A stretch of 64,000 nt of DNA from Alopecurus myosuroides (GCA_028641055.1 CM054060.1:60177852-60241851), one strand, 5' to 3'; shown: positions 20,626 to 33,400, counted from the first letter of the stretch. Numbers and translations: made by a program. The notes: generated by a model not told the origin, from the sequence alone.

Positions 20626-22322
20626 GGAAAATATGTTTGTTTTTCCTAGTGACAGTTGTCCAAGGGTTGCTTTTAAGGCCAGACTCAGGATCAGCCAACT
20701 GATCAGAGCTCTGACAAGCAACATTATTATTTTTGGGTGGTGTAATAGCTGGGAATTGTATATCACTATCAAGATCAATAGAATGAGGAAGGGAGGCAAT
20801 AGGATTATCTACAGCAAAGCTATGACTGAGAGCAATCTCATCATGAACCATTTTTCAATATTCAGTTGTTCTTCAGCAACACTTGATCCATAGGAGATAT
20901 TTAAAACATCTAACATATCACCAAGGATATGGGGATCAAGGACAGCAAAGGAGTTACCTTTAAATGTACGAGGAATTTCCAGGTTTTTCTTCATCTTATA
21001 CTTTTCTGCCTTCTCAACAATATTACCAGCACCATGGTTTCTGGCACTCCTTCGAGTGGCAATGGTGGGGCCCCACTTAGGCTTCTTGGGTTCTTTAATT
21101 GGTTGAACCGCAGAGGAGGCCTCATCCAGAGAGGGTAGCAGGGTTCTTTTTGTGCCACTGATGAGAGTAACCACTTCAGGATTGAGATGTTCTGAACAAG
21201 GATCTTCATCAGGGGCATCCTCATCTGTATCCATACCAGCATCAAACAAGTCCTTGTAGAGGTCCAGGTCAATAGTTGAATTTTCTAGCTGAAGGATACA
21301 CCTAGGGGCAGCAAATTCAGGAGCAGGTGTAGGAATAACTTGCAAAGGTTGAGGATAAGTCCTTCCCAATCCCAGACATCATCATCAAGTTTTTAATATT
21401 GAAACTTATCAGGGAGGGAGCCAGTAGGACTGTAGCAATGTTCAACTGCAGTTAGTTCAGGAAAGCTCATGGTGTCATCTTCCATGACACCCTTGCCAGC
21501 TCTCTGACCAATGGCAGGGGCCACAAGAGGGGGAGCAGGAGGTGGAGCATTAGCACCAGCAGCTGGCAGATCATCTTCCATAGCAACAATCTGATTACCA
21601 AGATCATCAGGTCCATCATCAGGTGAGACAGAGTCATCAACCTCAGCCTCCACTTCAATGTGCAACAGATAAAGGGCTTGGTTCATCTCAACCACACGCT
21701 GAGGAGGGATCTTAGACCTGTCCTTCACAGACACAAGCATCCTCACCACATAATACATGGATTTGAAAAGTAGAGTCGACCAATCAGTGTCAACCAAGAC
21801 TCCCAGGATAGAAGCCACTTGAGAAAATGTTTTCCAGGCACACCATTTAGGTGGTATCCCTCTGATCTTCACCCACATCTCATCAAGAAATCCATATTCT
21901 TTGACTTCACCATCCCAAGAAGTAATCTTAATGGTGGCACCTTCCTTCTCCAAGTCGAATGCAGGAAATTCACTCAGGTCCGAGACCTTTTTCCAGGGAG
22001 GGAATCTTACCAAGAAAGAGCAGGCTTCCAGCTCCCGCATCTGCCATGGCCACTTCCTTTCCTTGCAGAACATGGAGTTGAAGTTAGCTTCCAATTCAGC
22101 TAGAGAGAGTTCTCTTTTTTTCTCAGAAACGACACCGCAGTGGAAATCTAGGGCTAGGGTTCTTTCACATTGATGTTCCTCCTGCAGAATCCACCAAATG
22201 GCAGGTGGGAGGCGAGCAGGAACAGCAGGAGCAGCAGAGCCACTCGCCGTAGTAGGGTTGGCGGTCTGCGCAGGCGCCGCCGCTGGGGGTGGCCCTCTAG
22301 ATCGACCTCGCCCCCGCCCCAC
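20603..22322 (-). pseudogene. LINE 1 ORF1 (gag-like RNA-binding protein), broken
   Basis: It starts with an Arg/Gly-rich MGRGRGRSRG segment and a Pro/Ala-rich stretch. A conserved domain typical of plant LINE ORF1 (DUF4283-like) follows, open over 21393-22322 (309 codons). The rest is readable in other frames at 20809-21369 and 20603-20851, ending with NPWTTVTRKNK-type basic residues. At least two frame changes are needed. The end of ORF1 overlaps the ORF2 start at 20625 by about 23 bases in a different frame, suggesting coupled translation in the ancestor. Confidence 0.7.
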
Positions 22323-22564
22323 TGCGGGCCGTCCCCCTGCATCTTCCGATAGAGGACTTCAGCAAAGGACCCTAGGGCCGACCGGGATGGAAGCTTGAAG
22401 GGGCGAGCTCGGTGGTGGAGGAGGGCGGAGGTGGTGGCGGGGAAGCAATCGGCAATCGTGACCTTGTCGTCTCCGATCCCCTTCTGGATCCAGACAAGGA
22501 GCCTCCTGGAGTTATCCCCTTCGCGGCGAAAAGACGATATTGCCCATAGTTGGTCATCGAACAT

Positions 22565-22611
22565 CTCGACCTCCTCTACCTCTACCCCACTAGTCGGTAG
22601 AGGAGGTCGAG
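22565..22611. repeat. Perfect 16-bp inverted repeat in the LINE 1 leader
   Basis: CTCGACCTCCTCTACC (22565-22580) pairs exactly with 22596-22611 across a 15-base loop. It lies in the LINE 5' leader, about 240 bases before ORF1, and could form a stable RNA stem. Confidence 0.75.
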
Positions 22612-22818
22612 GAGACGGAAATAGAGCACCTAAGGGATCAAACAGTGGAGAGGGGGAAGCGGCGAGAGCTCGGTGACAGCGTGGCGACGAGTCTACTCAA
22701 GGGGCGCGGCGATCTCCCGGCGACGAGGGGGCGGAATCTCCGGCATGGAGACGCCAAAACGGGAGCGGGGAGAACGCCATGCCGGGCTAGTAGATTGTTC
22801 TTTCTCACACGTCTTATT

Positions 22819-23051
22819 AACAGTACCATGTTTGTTTTTAAAAAAAACTAATTATTCTAAATTTACACGGAGTCAAAATCCAGCGACATATGGTTGACTC
22901 AAACTCAGCTCAATTTTTAGCCGGGCTACCTGGTTCATTACTTTTCAAGTCGGTGTCATTTTTGAGTCGATCTTGAGCGGCTCTCTACCCTCTTTTTTAC
23001 ATGTCCCACAGCGGCGCAAACAAACCGGCCATGGGAACGTTCTTTAAAAAG
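22819..23051. other. Short host segment between LINE 1 and the copia element
   Basis: 233 bp of unassigned DNA, ending with the target site AAAAG (23047-23051) of the next element. It continues at 30445 when that element is removed, and then across LINE 2 into the KCS upstream region. Confidence 0.6.
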
Positions 23052-23344
23052 TGTTACGGAACCAAAAGTATCGTGGCAGGGTAGCCCACACGGTGGGTTT
23101 GCCCAGCCCACGTTTTACCTGGTCCATCTCCACGATAAGTGGGTACTTATCCATCTAGCCCATCTCATCTATATAACGAGGCAAATACTGTACGTAGCTA
23201 GTTGACAGAAACACATCAATAAAGAGATCTTGCCTATTCCTCTGTGTCATTTTACTTTCCTGTACTTGTGAGATCCGTGCCTTCGTCTACTTCACCGCCG
23301 CCGCACACCCTCGGGACCGGCCAGCCGGCAGAAGTTGTGCAACA
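23052..23344 (+). repeat. 5' LTR of the small-LTR copia element
   Basis: 293 bp, starting TGTTACGG and ending GTGCAACA. TATATAA at 23170-23176 is the likely TATA box. A palindrome-like CCGGCCAGCCGG occurs near the end. Confidence 0.93.
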
Positions 23345-24915
23345 CGTTATCAGCACGTGCCTCTTCACCGAGCCTGCACCGAGCCTGCACCGAGCAGGCT
23401 TTCTACAAAAATCGCGAAGGTATAACTCCAATCTGATCGCAAAAATGGAACTGTCTCGCAATTTCCTTTCCGTTTTTGCGTTCCGCATAATTTTTAGATC
23501 GCATCTAGGGTGTGGATTTCTCTCCCGGGGATCGAGCTGACACGCTGTCGCCGGCCAATGTCGATATCCCTGGATCACGAGAGATTTGATGACTACACCT
23601 TAGAAAGACGGTACAGATCGTGATCCCGCTAGTTACGGTACCGCCGTGATTGCACCGGCTGTGCAACGCGCCGTCAAAATCCCAGATGGATCTGACGATG
23701 AACACGTTACTTTTTCGATTTATTTTTGCCATCACTACGCTGCCGCACGTGCGTGCGACCCTGCTGGTCGCCGTCGTTTTAGTACGACGTCCTCGCAGGA
23801 TGCCCGCGCGGCGTCGCTGCACTGGCCGCCTCGTGCCGTCCCGTTCCTCGCCGGAGACCCCTGGCCGCACGCGCCGGAGCACCGTCTAATGGCCCTGCTG
23901 GCCTCCTGGACGGATGTCGCCGTGGTCCGGCTAGCTTCGGCTCGCTCAGGACGAGCACGCGCATGTCCGCGCGAGGCCGCCGTCTGTCCCGAACTCGGGC
24001 TGTACCGCACGGGTGCCATGGCCGCCGCCCGCGTGTGGCCGCCGCCAGCGCCTGGCCGCCCGCCTGCGCCTCCAGCCATGGCCGAGCGACGTCAGGAACG
24101 CGCCGCCACCCTCGATGGCCCGGCTGGCCGCCGGCCATGTCCGCGCGCGACCGGCCGCGGCATGCGCCGCCCCGCCCCGACTCCCGCCCCGCCGCGCGTC
24201 CCCACTCCGGTGCCGGCCGCCCCGCCCCGTCTCCCGCTCGCCCATCCCTCGCCGCGCCGCCCCGCCCTGGCCTCGAGCCCGGCACAGGTCAGCCGCCGCC
24301 GCGACCTGAGCTCGCGCTCGGTCAGCGCGCGCGTGCGCGACCTGTCGCTAGGGTTCGGCCGGGCTGGCTGGGCGTCGGCCGGCTTGGCGCGATGGGCCTC
24401 GGCCTGCCCAAACGCGGCCTGTCTGGCGAGCGTCAAAAAAAAAAAGCTGCGCGGGACAGAGGAGGCCTGCGGTGGGCTTTTGGCCTGGTTTTCCAGCCCG
24501 TTTTCGGCCTGCTGCCGATTCGGACTGGGCCAAAAACGGCCACGCGCACGGATTTTTACGTTTTAGCACACAGATTTTTCAGAATTGCGTATTTTTTATT
24601 CCTGCTGAATAATTTTACCAATAAACCCCTGAATTAGTCTGTTTTTGCTGAAATTTTAAATTTGTGCACAAAATAAATTCGGAAAGTCGTTTTTAGGGCT
24701 ATTTTTCACGTTTAGAACGTGCTTAACATAATATCTCTTCTTACATGCTTTTATATCATGTTTTACTATAGTAATTAATTGTTTAATTCATAGTAGAACA
24801 CTGTTAGCATGTCATTTAAAATTTTGGAACGCCGTCATATTGAATTTTTGTATCAACATCGCTTTATGAAATCGATTACCTGCTGTAATCTGATACATGT
24901 TTGCATAAATCGCAG
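23345..24915 (+). other. Primer-binding region and long GC-rich leader
   Basis: Directly after the LTR comes CGTTATCAGCACG (23345-23357). It is not the common TGGTATCAGAGC site; it fits priming by an internal part of initiator tRNA-Met, a mode known for some copia elements (inference). The rest is very GC-rich (23750-24450), then AT-rich. Long open frames here are composition artefacts without recognisable domains. An AG (cgcag) just before the gag ATG at 24916 could be a splice acceptor. Confidence 0.6.
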
Positions 24916-26039
24916 ATGGCCGGAATCATGAACCGCGAATTCGAGGAGTTGTCCCAGACTGGGCTGAACTACCTTGCTTGGGCCTCGGACGTGGAGATCG
25001 TCCTCGAGGGCCGAAAGATCAAAGGAGCGCTGGATGCGGGGACCAAGACGGCCCCCAGCACCATGAGTGCTGCAGAAAATGCGCAGGCACTGCATTTCCT
25101 CCGCCACCACATGAGTACTACGTTGAAAAACGAGTACATGGCTGAACGGAGTGCTTCAGCCCTGTGGGCCGCTCTTAAAGAGAGGTTCGCTAGGTTGAAG
25201 TACCACGTCAAGCCAAAGGTGGAGGGGGATTGGTTGCGTCTGAGGTTTGCGGACCACAAATCGGTACAGTCGTTCAATTCCGTGTTACACGTGATTTGTG
25301 CGAATCTCGAGATGTGTGGTACGAAAATCACAGACGAGGAGAAGATAGAGAAAACTCTCTCCACCTTCCATCCAAGTAACCTCCAGAATGCGCGGAACTA
25401 CCGCCTGGAGAACTTCACGCAGTACTCGGCGCTCATTGACGCCCTCCAGGTGGCTGAGGCGCAGGATGAGGCTCTGAAAAAGAACTTCAACTCGCAGCCT
25501 TTCGGAGGGGGCCCAAGCCAGGAAGCTTATGCCGGCGCCTACAAAGTGTGCCAGCCAAAGTTCAAGCAGCGCGGCAGGAAAGGCAAAGGCAAGAAGGGAC
25601 CTAACCACCCCCACCCAGCCAAGAGCAAAAGGCGGGTAAAGGGGAGGTGAGGCCCCAAGACTGCTTCCGCTGCGGATCGAAGCTTCACTTCTCCAGGCAG
25701 TGTCGTGCTCCCAAGCACGTCGTGGATGCCTTCAAGGCCAAGAGAGCGCATGAGGCGCACCTTGTCCAGATGGAGGCACCACCGGCGCCCGCTGCGGCGC
25801 CCGTGATGATCCCCACGCCCCCCGCTGCGCCCGTCGTGGCGCACACTGGGGCACCTGTGGAGGCACATGTGGCGGTTCCCACGAACGCCACCGTGTCCAT
25901 GGAGGTTGAGCACACCGTGTCCCCTCCAACGCCACAGCTGGACATCGACGCTGCCGCCACCATGATAGCCACGGAGGAGAAGCTTAGCGAGATGGAGATC
26001 TCGACTGAGCTGGATGGTTACCTTGTGGACTCCATCTGA
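24916..26039 (+). pseudogene. gag: Gag of the small-LTR copia element, frameshifted
   Basis: Starting from the ATG at 24916, a UBN2-type copia gag (WASDVEIVLEG, ALWAALKERF, YSALIDALQVAEAQ) runs to a stop at 25648-25650. The zinc knuckle (CFRCGSKLHFSRQC) and a Pro/Ala-rich tail follow in another frame (25647-26039). In intact relatives the knuckle is in the same protein, so one small indel in the purine-rich stretch before 25650 is the likely cause. High GC compared with pol. Confidence 0.8.
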
Positions 26040-26311
26040 ACTCCGCTCATTTATTCATGATCTTATGGCAATAATTTGGTACAATTTATTCGATTTGGTT
26101 GTAAGGTCTATGAGAGCAACATTATTTGTTTCATTAAATATTTATCGGCGCTTCGATGACTTTGTCATCATTCATTTATTCCATTATTTTAAATAGAGAT
26201 ACTTATGTTATGTTCTGAAATATTTGCATGTTTAATTATAATTACTTTAGCATCTTCCTCGCTCTCGTTTAATAATTAGACACTATATTTTAGAACACGT
26301 GTGGCGCCCGA
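26040..26311 (+). other. AT-rich spacer between gag and pol
   Basis: About 270 bp with no coding signal, far more AT-rich than gag. It ends with a pyrimidine/T-rich run and TATTTTAG at about 26284-26291, just before the pol ATG region (26312). It looks intron-like at its 3' end, but no convincing donor lies before the gag stop. Confidence 0.45.
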
Positions 26312-29300
26312 ATGGAGGAAACGTGCCTTGCCGATAGCGGTACCACCAATACCATCTTGAGAGATACAAAGTACTTTGAGTCCATCAAGAAAATTCCAGG
26401 GAGTATTACGACGATCGCCGGCTGCGGTCCTCGTATAGTTGGCTCCGGACGAGCCATTATAACACTCCCCATGGGAACAACTTTGATCATTAATGATGCA
26501 TTGTTGTACCCGGAAGCGAATCGTACTCTCTTGAGATTTAAAGACATTCGTGTTAATGGGTTCCACATTGAAACCCATGATGATGACACCGGTAAGGAGT
26601 ACCTACTCATCACGAAACACGATGAAAATGGTAAACATGTTGTCGGAACGCTTCCTTCGTTCGCTACAGGGTTGTACTACACTAAGATAGTAGCACTACC
26701 CATGTACACTACCCTTAAAACTGTTTTTAGAAGCTCTGAACTATTCTGCCTTTGGCACGATAGGTTAGGCCATCCCGGTCTTACGATGATGAGAAATATA
26801 ATTAACAACTCGAATTGTCATAATGTTAATGTGAAAAATTTCCCGAATCCTGATGATTTCGTGTGCTCTGCATGCGCTAAGGGGAAATTAATCATTAGAC
26901 CATCACCCCTAAAGGTGAAGGATGAAATCCCCGCGTTCTTGGAATGTATCCAAGGGGACATATGCGGTCCTATTCAGCCCCTGTCGGGTACGTTTAGGTA
27001 CTTCATGGTACTCATTGATGCTTTCTCTAAATAGTCCAATGTTAGCCTGCTGTCAACAAGGAACCATTCTTTTGCAAAGTTGATCTCTCAGATCATACAA
27101 ATGAGGAATAAATTCCCTGGTCATCGCATTAAGTCTATTCGAATGGACAATGCCGGTGAATTTACTTCAAAGGCGTTCGATGATTATTGCATGGCAATAG
27201 GAATCAAACTTGAGCACTCTGTACAGCACGTCCACACACAAAATGGACTTGCGGAGGCATTGATTAAAAGAATTAAATTCATTGCCAGACCGCTCCTTCA
27301 GGGTTGTAATTTACCAACAACATGTTGGGGTCACGCGGTGTTACACGCTGCCAATCTCATCAACTTTCGACCATCGGCCTACAACATCCATTCTCCTATG
27401 CAGCTTGCGCAAGGGTCGGCACCGAAAATTTCCCACCTTCGTAGGTTCGGTTGCCAGGTATATGTACCAATACCACCCCCTCAGCGATCAGCAATGGGAC
27501 CGCTCCGTAAGTCGGGGATATACGTCGGTTATGAGACTATGTCCATAATCAGGTTTCTGGACCCGCGACAGGTGACTGTCATACGGCCCGTTTCGCTGAT
27601 TGCATTTTTGACGAGGATCTTTTCCCGACTTTAGGGGGAGATAATCAACCCCTTGATGATAAAAGTCGAGAACTTACGTGGCAAGCCACGGGGATCCACG
27701 CTCATGACCCGCGCACTGCTGAGTCTAATAGAGAAGTTCAAAAGATAATAGATTTGCACTCGTTGGCGAATCAACTGCCTGATCACTTTAGTGACTTAAA
27801 GATTGTGACAAAGTCGCATGTGCCTGCGCGCAATGCACCGGAAAGGGTTGAAATACCAAAGAGAAATCACGGTATACCCGCTCCCGTTCTTAGGCCTAAG
27901 AGGACGAGGAATCCGGTTCTCAAATCCCAAGTACCCGGGGACGCCCGAAGAAAAAGGATAAGAGAGATTTATCGCAGCCTACCCCTGCAAAGGGGAGCAA
28001 GTTGAGACCTGGCACAAGTACGGACGTTTCAGTGCACGAAATTCCGGACTTGAATTTTCCTACTACGGAAATACCCAGCGAAGATGTGTGCGCACACATT
28101 GGAGTGGGAAAACTAAAGGACCTTGCTCCCGGAATGGGAAATCCGGTGGAGGAAGGGAATGTGCCCGATGCACTCCATGACGAAATGGCCATTAATTATA
28201 TTAATTCGGGCGAGTCAATTAATCGAGCTATGGCAAATGTCGACATTATTTTGCCAAGAAAATTGCCTCAATCATAGATCTTGACCCAGAGCCTAACACT
28301 CTCGCTGATTGTAAGCAAAGGTCGGATTGGAAAGATTGGAAGAAGGCAATAACTGCTGAGTTATTTTCTCTCAACAAAAGAGAGGTGTTTGGACCTGTTT
28401 GTCTAACTCCTCCCCATGTACGCCCCGTTGGCCACAAATGGGTATTTGTTCGAAAGAGGAACGAAAATAACGAGGTAGTAAGGTACAAAGCAAGGCTCGT
28501 TGCTCAAGGTTTCTCCCAGCGACCAGGTGTCGACTTCGAGGAAACTTACTCCCCATTCATGGATGGAATTACCTTTAGATACTTGATCTCAATGGCAGTA
28601 AACTTGGACTTGACAATGAAACTTATGGATGTTGTCACCGCTTATCTTTATGGTAATTTGGATTCGGACATATACATGAAGGTACCCGAAGGTATCCCTG
28701 TCCCGAACCAAGATAGAGCTAACAGAGGTTTATACAGTGTTCAGCTTAAGAAGTCACTGTATGGACTTAAACAGTCAGGTAGGATGTGGTATAATCGTTT
28801 AAGCGATTTCCTTCATCAGAAGGGCTACACGAGCAATGAAGATTGCCCATGTGTTTTTATACGGAGATCACAAGATGGTTTCTGTATTATCTCGGTGTAC
28901 GTGGACGATTTGAATATAATCGGTACACCTGAGGATATTGAGGAAGCGAGTTCCTACCTGATGTCGGAATTCAAAATGAAAGACTTAGGCAAAACCAAGT
29001 TCTGCCTAGGTTTGCAACTTGAACATTCCCCTGCTGGGATCTTAGTGCACCAGTCTGCCTACACCCAGAAGGTGTTGGAAAGTTTTGGATTTGATAAGGC
29101 ATATCCTTCTAAGACCCCGATGATTGGGAGATCTTTACAGCAGGATAAGGACCCATTCAGGCCTAAGGAAGAGGGGGAGGAAATTCTGGGACCAGAATTC
29201 CCCTACTTGAGTGCAGTTGGCGCACTCATGTACCTCGCAAATTGCACACGGCCGGACATTGCGTTCGCTGTCAATTTGCTTGCTAGGTACAGTTCTGAGC

Positions 29301-29892
29301 CTACCAAGAGGCATTGGAAAGGCGTTAAGGACATCTTCCGATACCTGCAAGGGACCAAAGATCTTGGCTTGTTTTACCGGAGGAATCAAGACCTCACGGT
29401 TGTAGGCTATGCTGATGCTGGGTACCTATCAGACCCACACACATCCAAGTCTCAGACTGGATATGTTTTCCTTTGTGGTGGAACCGCTATTTCCTGGAAA
29501 TCGTCTAAGCAAAGCCTAGTGTCAACTTCGATGAACCACTCGGAAATCATAGCACTATATGAAGCATCACGTGAGTGTGTATGGTTTCGACGGGTGATCG
29601 GTCACATCCAGCTGTCATGTGGGCTGAACACCGTCCAAACCCCACTATTATCTATGAAGATAATGCCGCTTGTGTTGCACAAGTTCAGACGGGTTATGTG
29701 AAGAGCAATCTCACGAAGCATATCAACCCCAAGTTCTTCTACGCACATGAGTTGCAGAAGTTGAATGAAGTAAAGATCTTACATACTAAGTCGTGTGAAA
29801 ATCTTGCTGATTTGTTCACTAAATCATTACCGGCATCTTCTTTCGAGAGATGTGTTCGTGGAATCGGAATGATGAGACTTAGGGAGATGTAA
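26312..29892 (+). pseudogene. pol: Pol of the small-LTR copia element, broken
   Basis: Protease (CLADSGTTNTIL near residue 5), gag-pre-integrase (LWHDRLGHPG), then integrase. A TAG at 27032-27034 interrupts the integrase core after DAFSK; the frame then continues (27080-27634) through MDNAGEF and the HTQNGLAE segment. Frameshifts follow near 27600-27750, 28000 and 28280-28385. The RT is open at 28385-29701 with LMDVVTAYLYG, LYGLKQSGRMWY and YVDDLNIIG. RNase H (YADAGYLSD; an altered STSMNHSE) shifts frame near 29600 and ends at 29892. All domains are present but inactive as a polyprotein. Confidence 0.87.
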
Positions 29893-30146
29893 GGTTCAGG
29901 GGGAGAATCTTCACAAACTCATCGCTAAAATCTCAGTCCCGATGATTGAGTACTTAACTTAATGGTTAAGTAAGTTGTACTCTTTTTCCCTTAAGTGAGT
30001 TTTTATGAAGTTTCTCACACGAGGTTTTTAATGAGGCAATTCGTGCAACATATCAATAGTATATCATGTGTGTTTTCTCCATATTTTTCCCACAGAGTTT
30101 TTCGGAGTTTTGAGGCATGGCTATACGGATAAAACCCAAGGGGGAG

Positions 30147-30439
30147 TGTTACGGAACCAAAAGTATCGTGGCAGGTTAGCCCACACGGTGGGTTTGCCCA
30201 GCCCATGTTTTACCTGGTCCATCTCCACGATAAGTGGGTACTTATCCATCTAGCCCATCCCATCTATATAACGAGGCAAAGACTGTACGTAGCTAGTTGA
30301 CAGAAACACATCAATAAAAAGATCTTGCCTATTCCTCTGTGTCATTTTACTTTCCTGTACTTGTGAGATCTGTGCCTTCGTCTACTTCTCCGCCGCCGCA
30401 CACTCTCGGGACCGGCCAGCCGGCAGAGGTTGTGCAACA
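30147..30439 (+). repeat. 3' LTR of the small-LTR copia element
   Basis: 293 bp, same boundaries as 23052-23344, with about nine substitutions between them, six of them transitions. Preceded by the polypurine tract and followed by AAAAG (30440-30444). Confidence 0.93.
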
Positions 30440-30472
30440 AAAAGAAGACAAACATTGGCACGTTTCACAACC

Positions 30473-33400
30473 CTTTTTTTTTTGCAGATAACTTGGAGAG
30501 CTTTATTCAACTAAAAGCATTCGCTGGACAATCAGCCAACAGGCTGCTAACCAGGAAGCTCGGGGGTTCATCGATCCAGCTTTCTGTTCTGTCAATCGTG
30601 CAAGAGAGTTTTGCACAAATATGAGCAGAGACATTGGCTGAACGGGGTACATGTTGAACAATAAAGAAACTAAAACTTCTAGCAATCTCTCCTATTTCTA
30701 ATAGAATAGGTGCCACAACAGAACGATTGTCGTGACGATTGTTCCAGAGTGAAATTAACTCCAGGCAGTCCGATTCGAGAATCACCGAGCAAAAACCCCT
30801 CAGATTGGCAAAGATCACGCCTTCTCGCATCGCCATTGCTTCAGCAATCAGAGGTTCTGTAATTCCCGGAAACGGTTTACTCCACGCTCCCAAGAAGGCA
30901 GCAGAGGAACGAGCAACACCACCGGCGCCTCCCTTCCCTTCCATGCAGCGAATTGCCGCATCCGTGTTTATCTTTACATAGTGTTCATCAGGTGGACGCC
31001 AACCAAAACCAGGCAAAACCTTGGTCTGTTGCCTGGGAATATCTAATAACACAAGAGCTTCTCTTGTGCGTTTCATCGAGGCTGCAGGATCAATCTCCTC
31101 CTTATCATGGTTCCATCTGTTGCGAGAGTGCCAAATGGACCACATGACAGTCACGATGATCGGCCGCTCACGCGCCGTAAACTTGTCTCCACATAAAATG
31201 TCACTCGCCCACGTATCTGGATGTAGCCGTGGAAGATGGAAATCAAACAAGAGATGGGCTTCTGCCCAAAACATCTTGGCATGCTCACAGTGTATCAGCG
31301 CATGTGCCAGGTCTTCATCTTTTGCTAAACAGACATTGCACCTTGCTATTGGTTTGATGTGGCGATTTCGTAGGGTACACTCATCTGGAATAATGCCCCT
31401 AATCACACGCCACCAGAAGACCCGAACCTTGGGAACCACATTCAGTTTCCAGAGAGCCATCCACATCAGTTGTTTATCTGCTGAAGTTTCTGTAACCTGC
31501 CCTTCCTCTGGAGCAAAATGCTCTTTCTGAGTCACTAGAGCCCGGTACGCCGATTTAACCGAGTAGATCCCACTGCCTTCATGTGCCCACGCACGAAAAT
31601 CCTCGCCACCCCCCCGACGCAGCGGAATATTGAGTATTGCGTCTGCATCAGGTCTCACGAAAGTAGCACGGACTAGTTCTTGTTTCCACGTCCAATTGTC
31701 AGCATCGATAAGTTCACTGACTCGTTGAACCTGGGAAGTAGGAGGTCTGACCATTGGGTGCATCATCAACGTAGAGGGAATCCAACGATCATCCCATGCT
31801 GATATTGATTCTCCATTGCCCACCCGAAATAGCAAACCAGTTTCCAACGCACTCCTACCAGCAACAATTGCCCTCCAAGTCGAAGACGCAGATTGCGGTA
31901 CTGTCGCTTCCATAAAATCAGAATCAGGGTAGTATCTACCCTTCAAAACTCTAGCACACAAGGAGTTTTGGGAAGTTATAAAACGCCACCCATGTTTCCC
32001 TAACAGTGCCAAGTTAAACAGATGCAGGTCTCGAAAGCCCATTCCACCTCTACACTTCGGTTTTGCTAGTTTCTTCCAAGATAGCCAGTGTAGAGAGCGT
32101 TTGTCGATCGAGCTACCCCACCAAAATCGTGCCATGCACGACGCCAAATCCTTGCACACTTTCTTTGTCATCAAAAAGCAGCTCATGCTATATGTGGGAA
32201 TTGCTTGGATTACAGATTTCAGTAAGGTTTCTCTTCCCGCACAAGCAAATTGTTTCTCTGACCACCCCTGCATCTTTCCTCTCACCCGATCCCCAATGTG
32301 CTCAAAAGTGCCACTAGTGATCTTGCCAACAGCAGTAGGTAGCCCAAGATACCGTTCAGTGAATGCCTCAACATGAACATCCAATGAATTCTTCAACCTC
32401 TGCCTGATCCTTGTTGGTGTATTAGGGCTGAAAAAGATGGCACTCTTCTCTTTATTGACTCTCTGGCCCGATGCATTACCATAGATCAACAGAATATCAT
32501 TGATCCTATTTGCATTCTGATCATTTGCTCCAATAAAAATGAGACAATCGTCAGCAAAAAGCAAGTGATTAACCCAAGGGGATTTGTAGCTTACTCTAAT
32601 GCCTCTATCAACTCTGCCAAAGGAATTCAGAAGTGAAGAGAATCCTTCAGAGCATAAGAGGAATAGAAACGGTGACATGGGGTCTCCTTGACGCAGTCCT
32701 CTTGATGGGGTAAAGAAAGGGAGAAATTCACCATTCACCCTGACAGAGAACCGTACCGAAGAAACACATTTCAGAATTAATCTTACCAAAGAGATGCTAA
32801 AGCCCAATTTGAGAAGAATAGACTCGAGATAGTGCCATTCAACTCTGTCATAGGCTTTCATCATATCCAGTTTAACAGCCGCCGTGTAATTCTTGCCCTT
32901 CTTCCTTCTTTTCATAGTATGGACACTCTCAAAAGCGACAAGCACATTGTCAGTTATCAGACGCCCAGGAACAAAAGCGCTTTGTTCCTCGCTAATTAAC
33001 TCATCCATGCAACCCCGTAGCCGGTTAGTAATTGCTTTGGCAGCTATTTTGTATAGGACCGGACAGAGTGCTATTGGCCGATATTGAGCAATGGATTGGG
33101 GGTGACGAACCTTTGGGATCAAGGTTATAGAAGTGTCGTTAAGGCCCTCCGGGAGCTCCCCACCATTAAGAAAATCCAAAACAGCACTAGTAACTGCATT
33201 ATTAAGAAGTGTCCAGTGCCGTTGGAAAAAACCCGCGGTAAACCCATCAATACCAGGTGCTTTTGATGGAGCCATCTGAAAGAGAGAGTGATGCACTTCC
33301 TCTGGTGTGAATGGTTTATCCAGTAATTGTCGCATATCGGATGTAACTTTCCTCGGAACATGTTCCAACAGAGAGCTAGCATCAACCGGACCCTGGGAGG

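Larger units (their letters stand above)
16714..22802 (-). mobile_element. Full-length but decayed LINE (L1-type, non-LTR retrotransposon)
   Basis: About 6.1 kb on the minus strand, flanked by a perfect 16-bp duplication. From its 5' end (22802): GC-rich leader with a 16-bp hairpin, ORF1 (to about 20603), then ORF2 with endonuclease, reverse transcriptase and C-terminal zinc-binding segment, then a short A-tail at 16714-16718. ORF1 and ORF2 carry several stops and frameshifts, so the copy is dead. It sits upstream of, and in opposite orientation to, the KCS gene. Confidence 0.9.
23052..30439 (+). mobile_element. Decayed Ty1/copia retrotransposon with 293-bp LTRs
   Basis: 7.39 kb, flanked by the duplication AAAAG (23047-23051 and 30440-30444). 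Short LTRs (TGTTACGG..GTGCAACA), a 1.57-kb GC-rich leader, gag with one CCHC knuckle, a 270-bp AT-rich spacer, pol in copia order and a polypurine tract AAGGGGGAG (about 30138-30146). The two LTRs differ at about 9 of 293 positions (3 %), older than the other two complete copia elements in the window. Gag and pol have frameshifts and stops, so it is not autonomous. The lineage was not assigned. Confidence 0.92.

Noticed and set aside
22154..22564. 136-codon frame upstream of LINE ORF1
   Set aside because: It lies in the GC-rich LINE leader, overlaps the hairpin region and has no known domain.
23646..24637. Long GC-rich open frames in the copia leader
   Set aside because: Low-complexity Arg/Pro/Ala translations on both strands with no recognisable domain; composition artefact.
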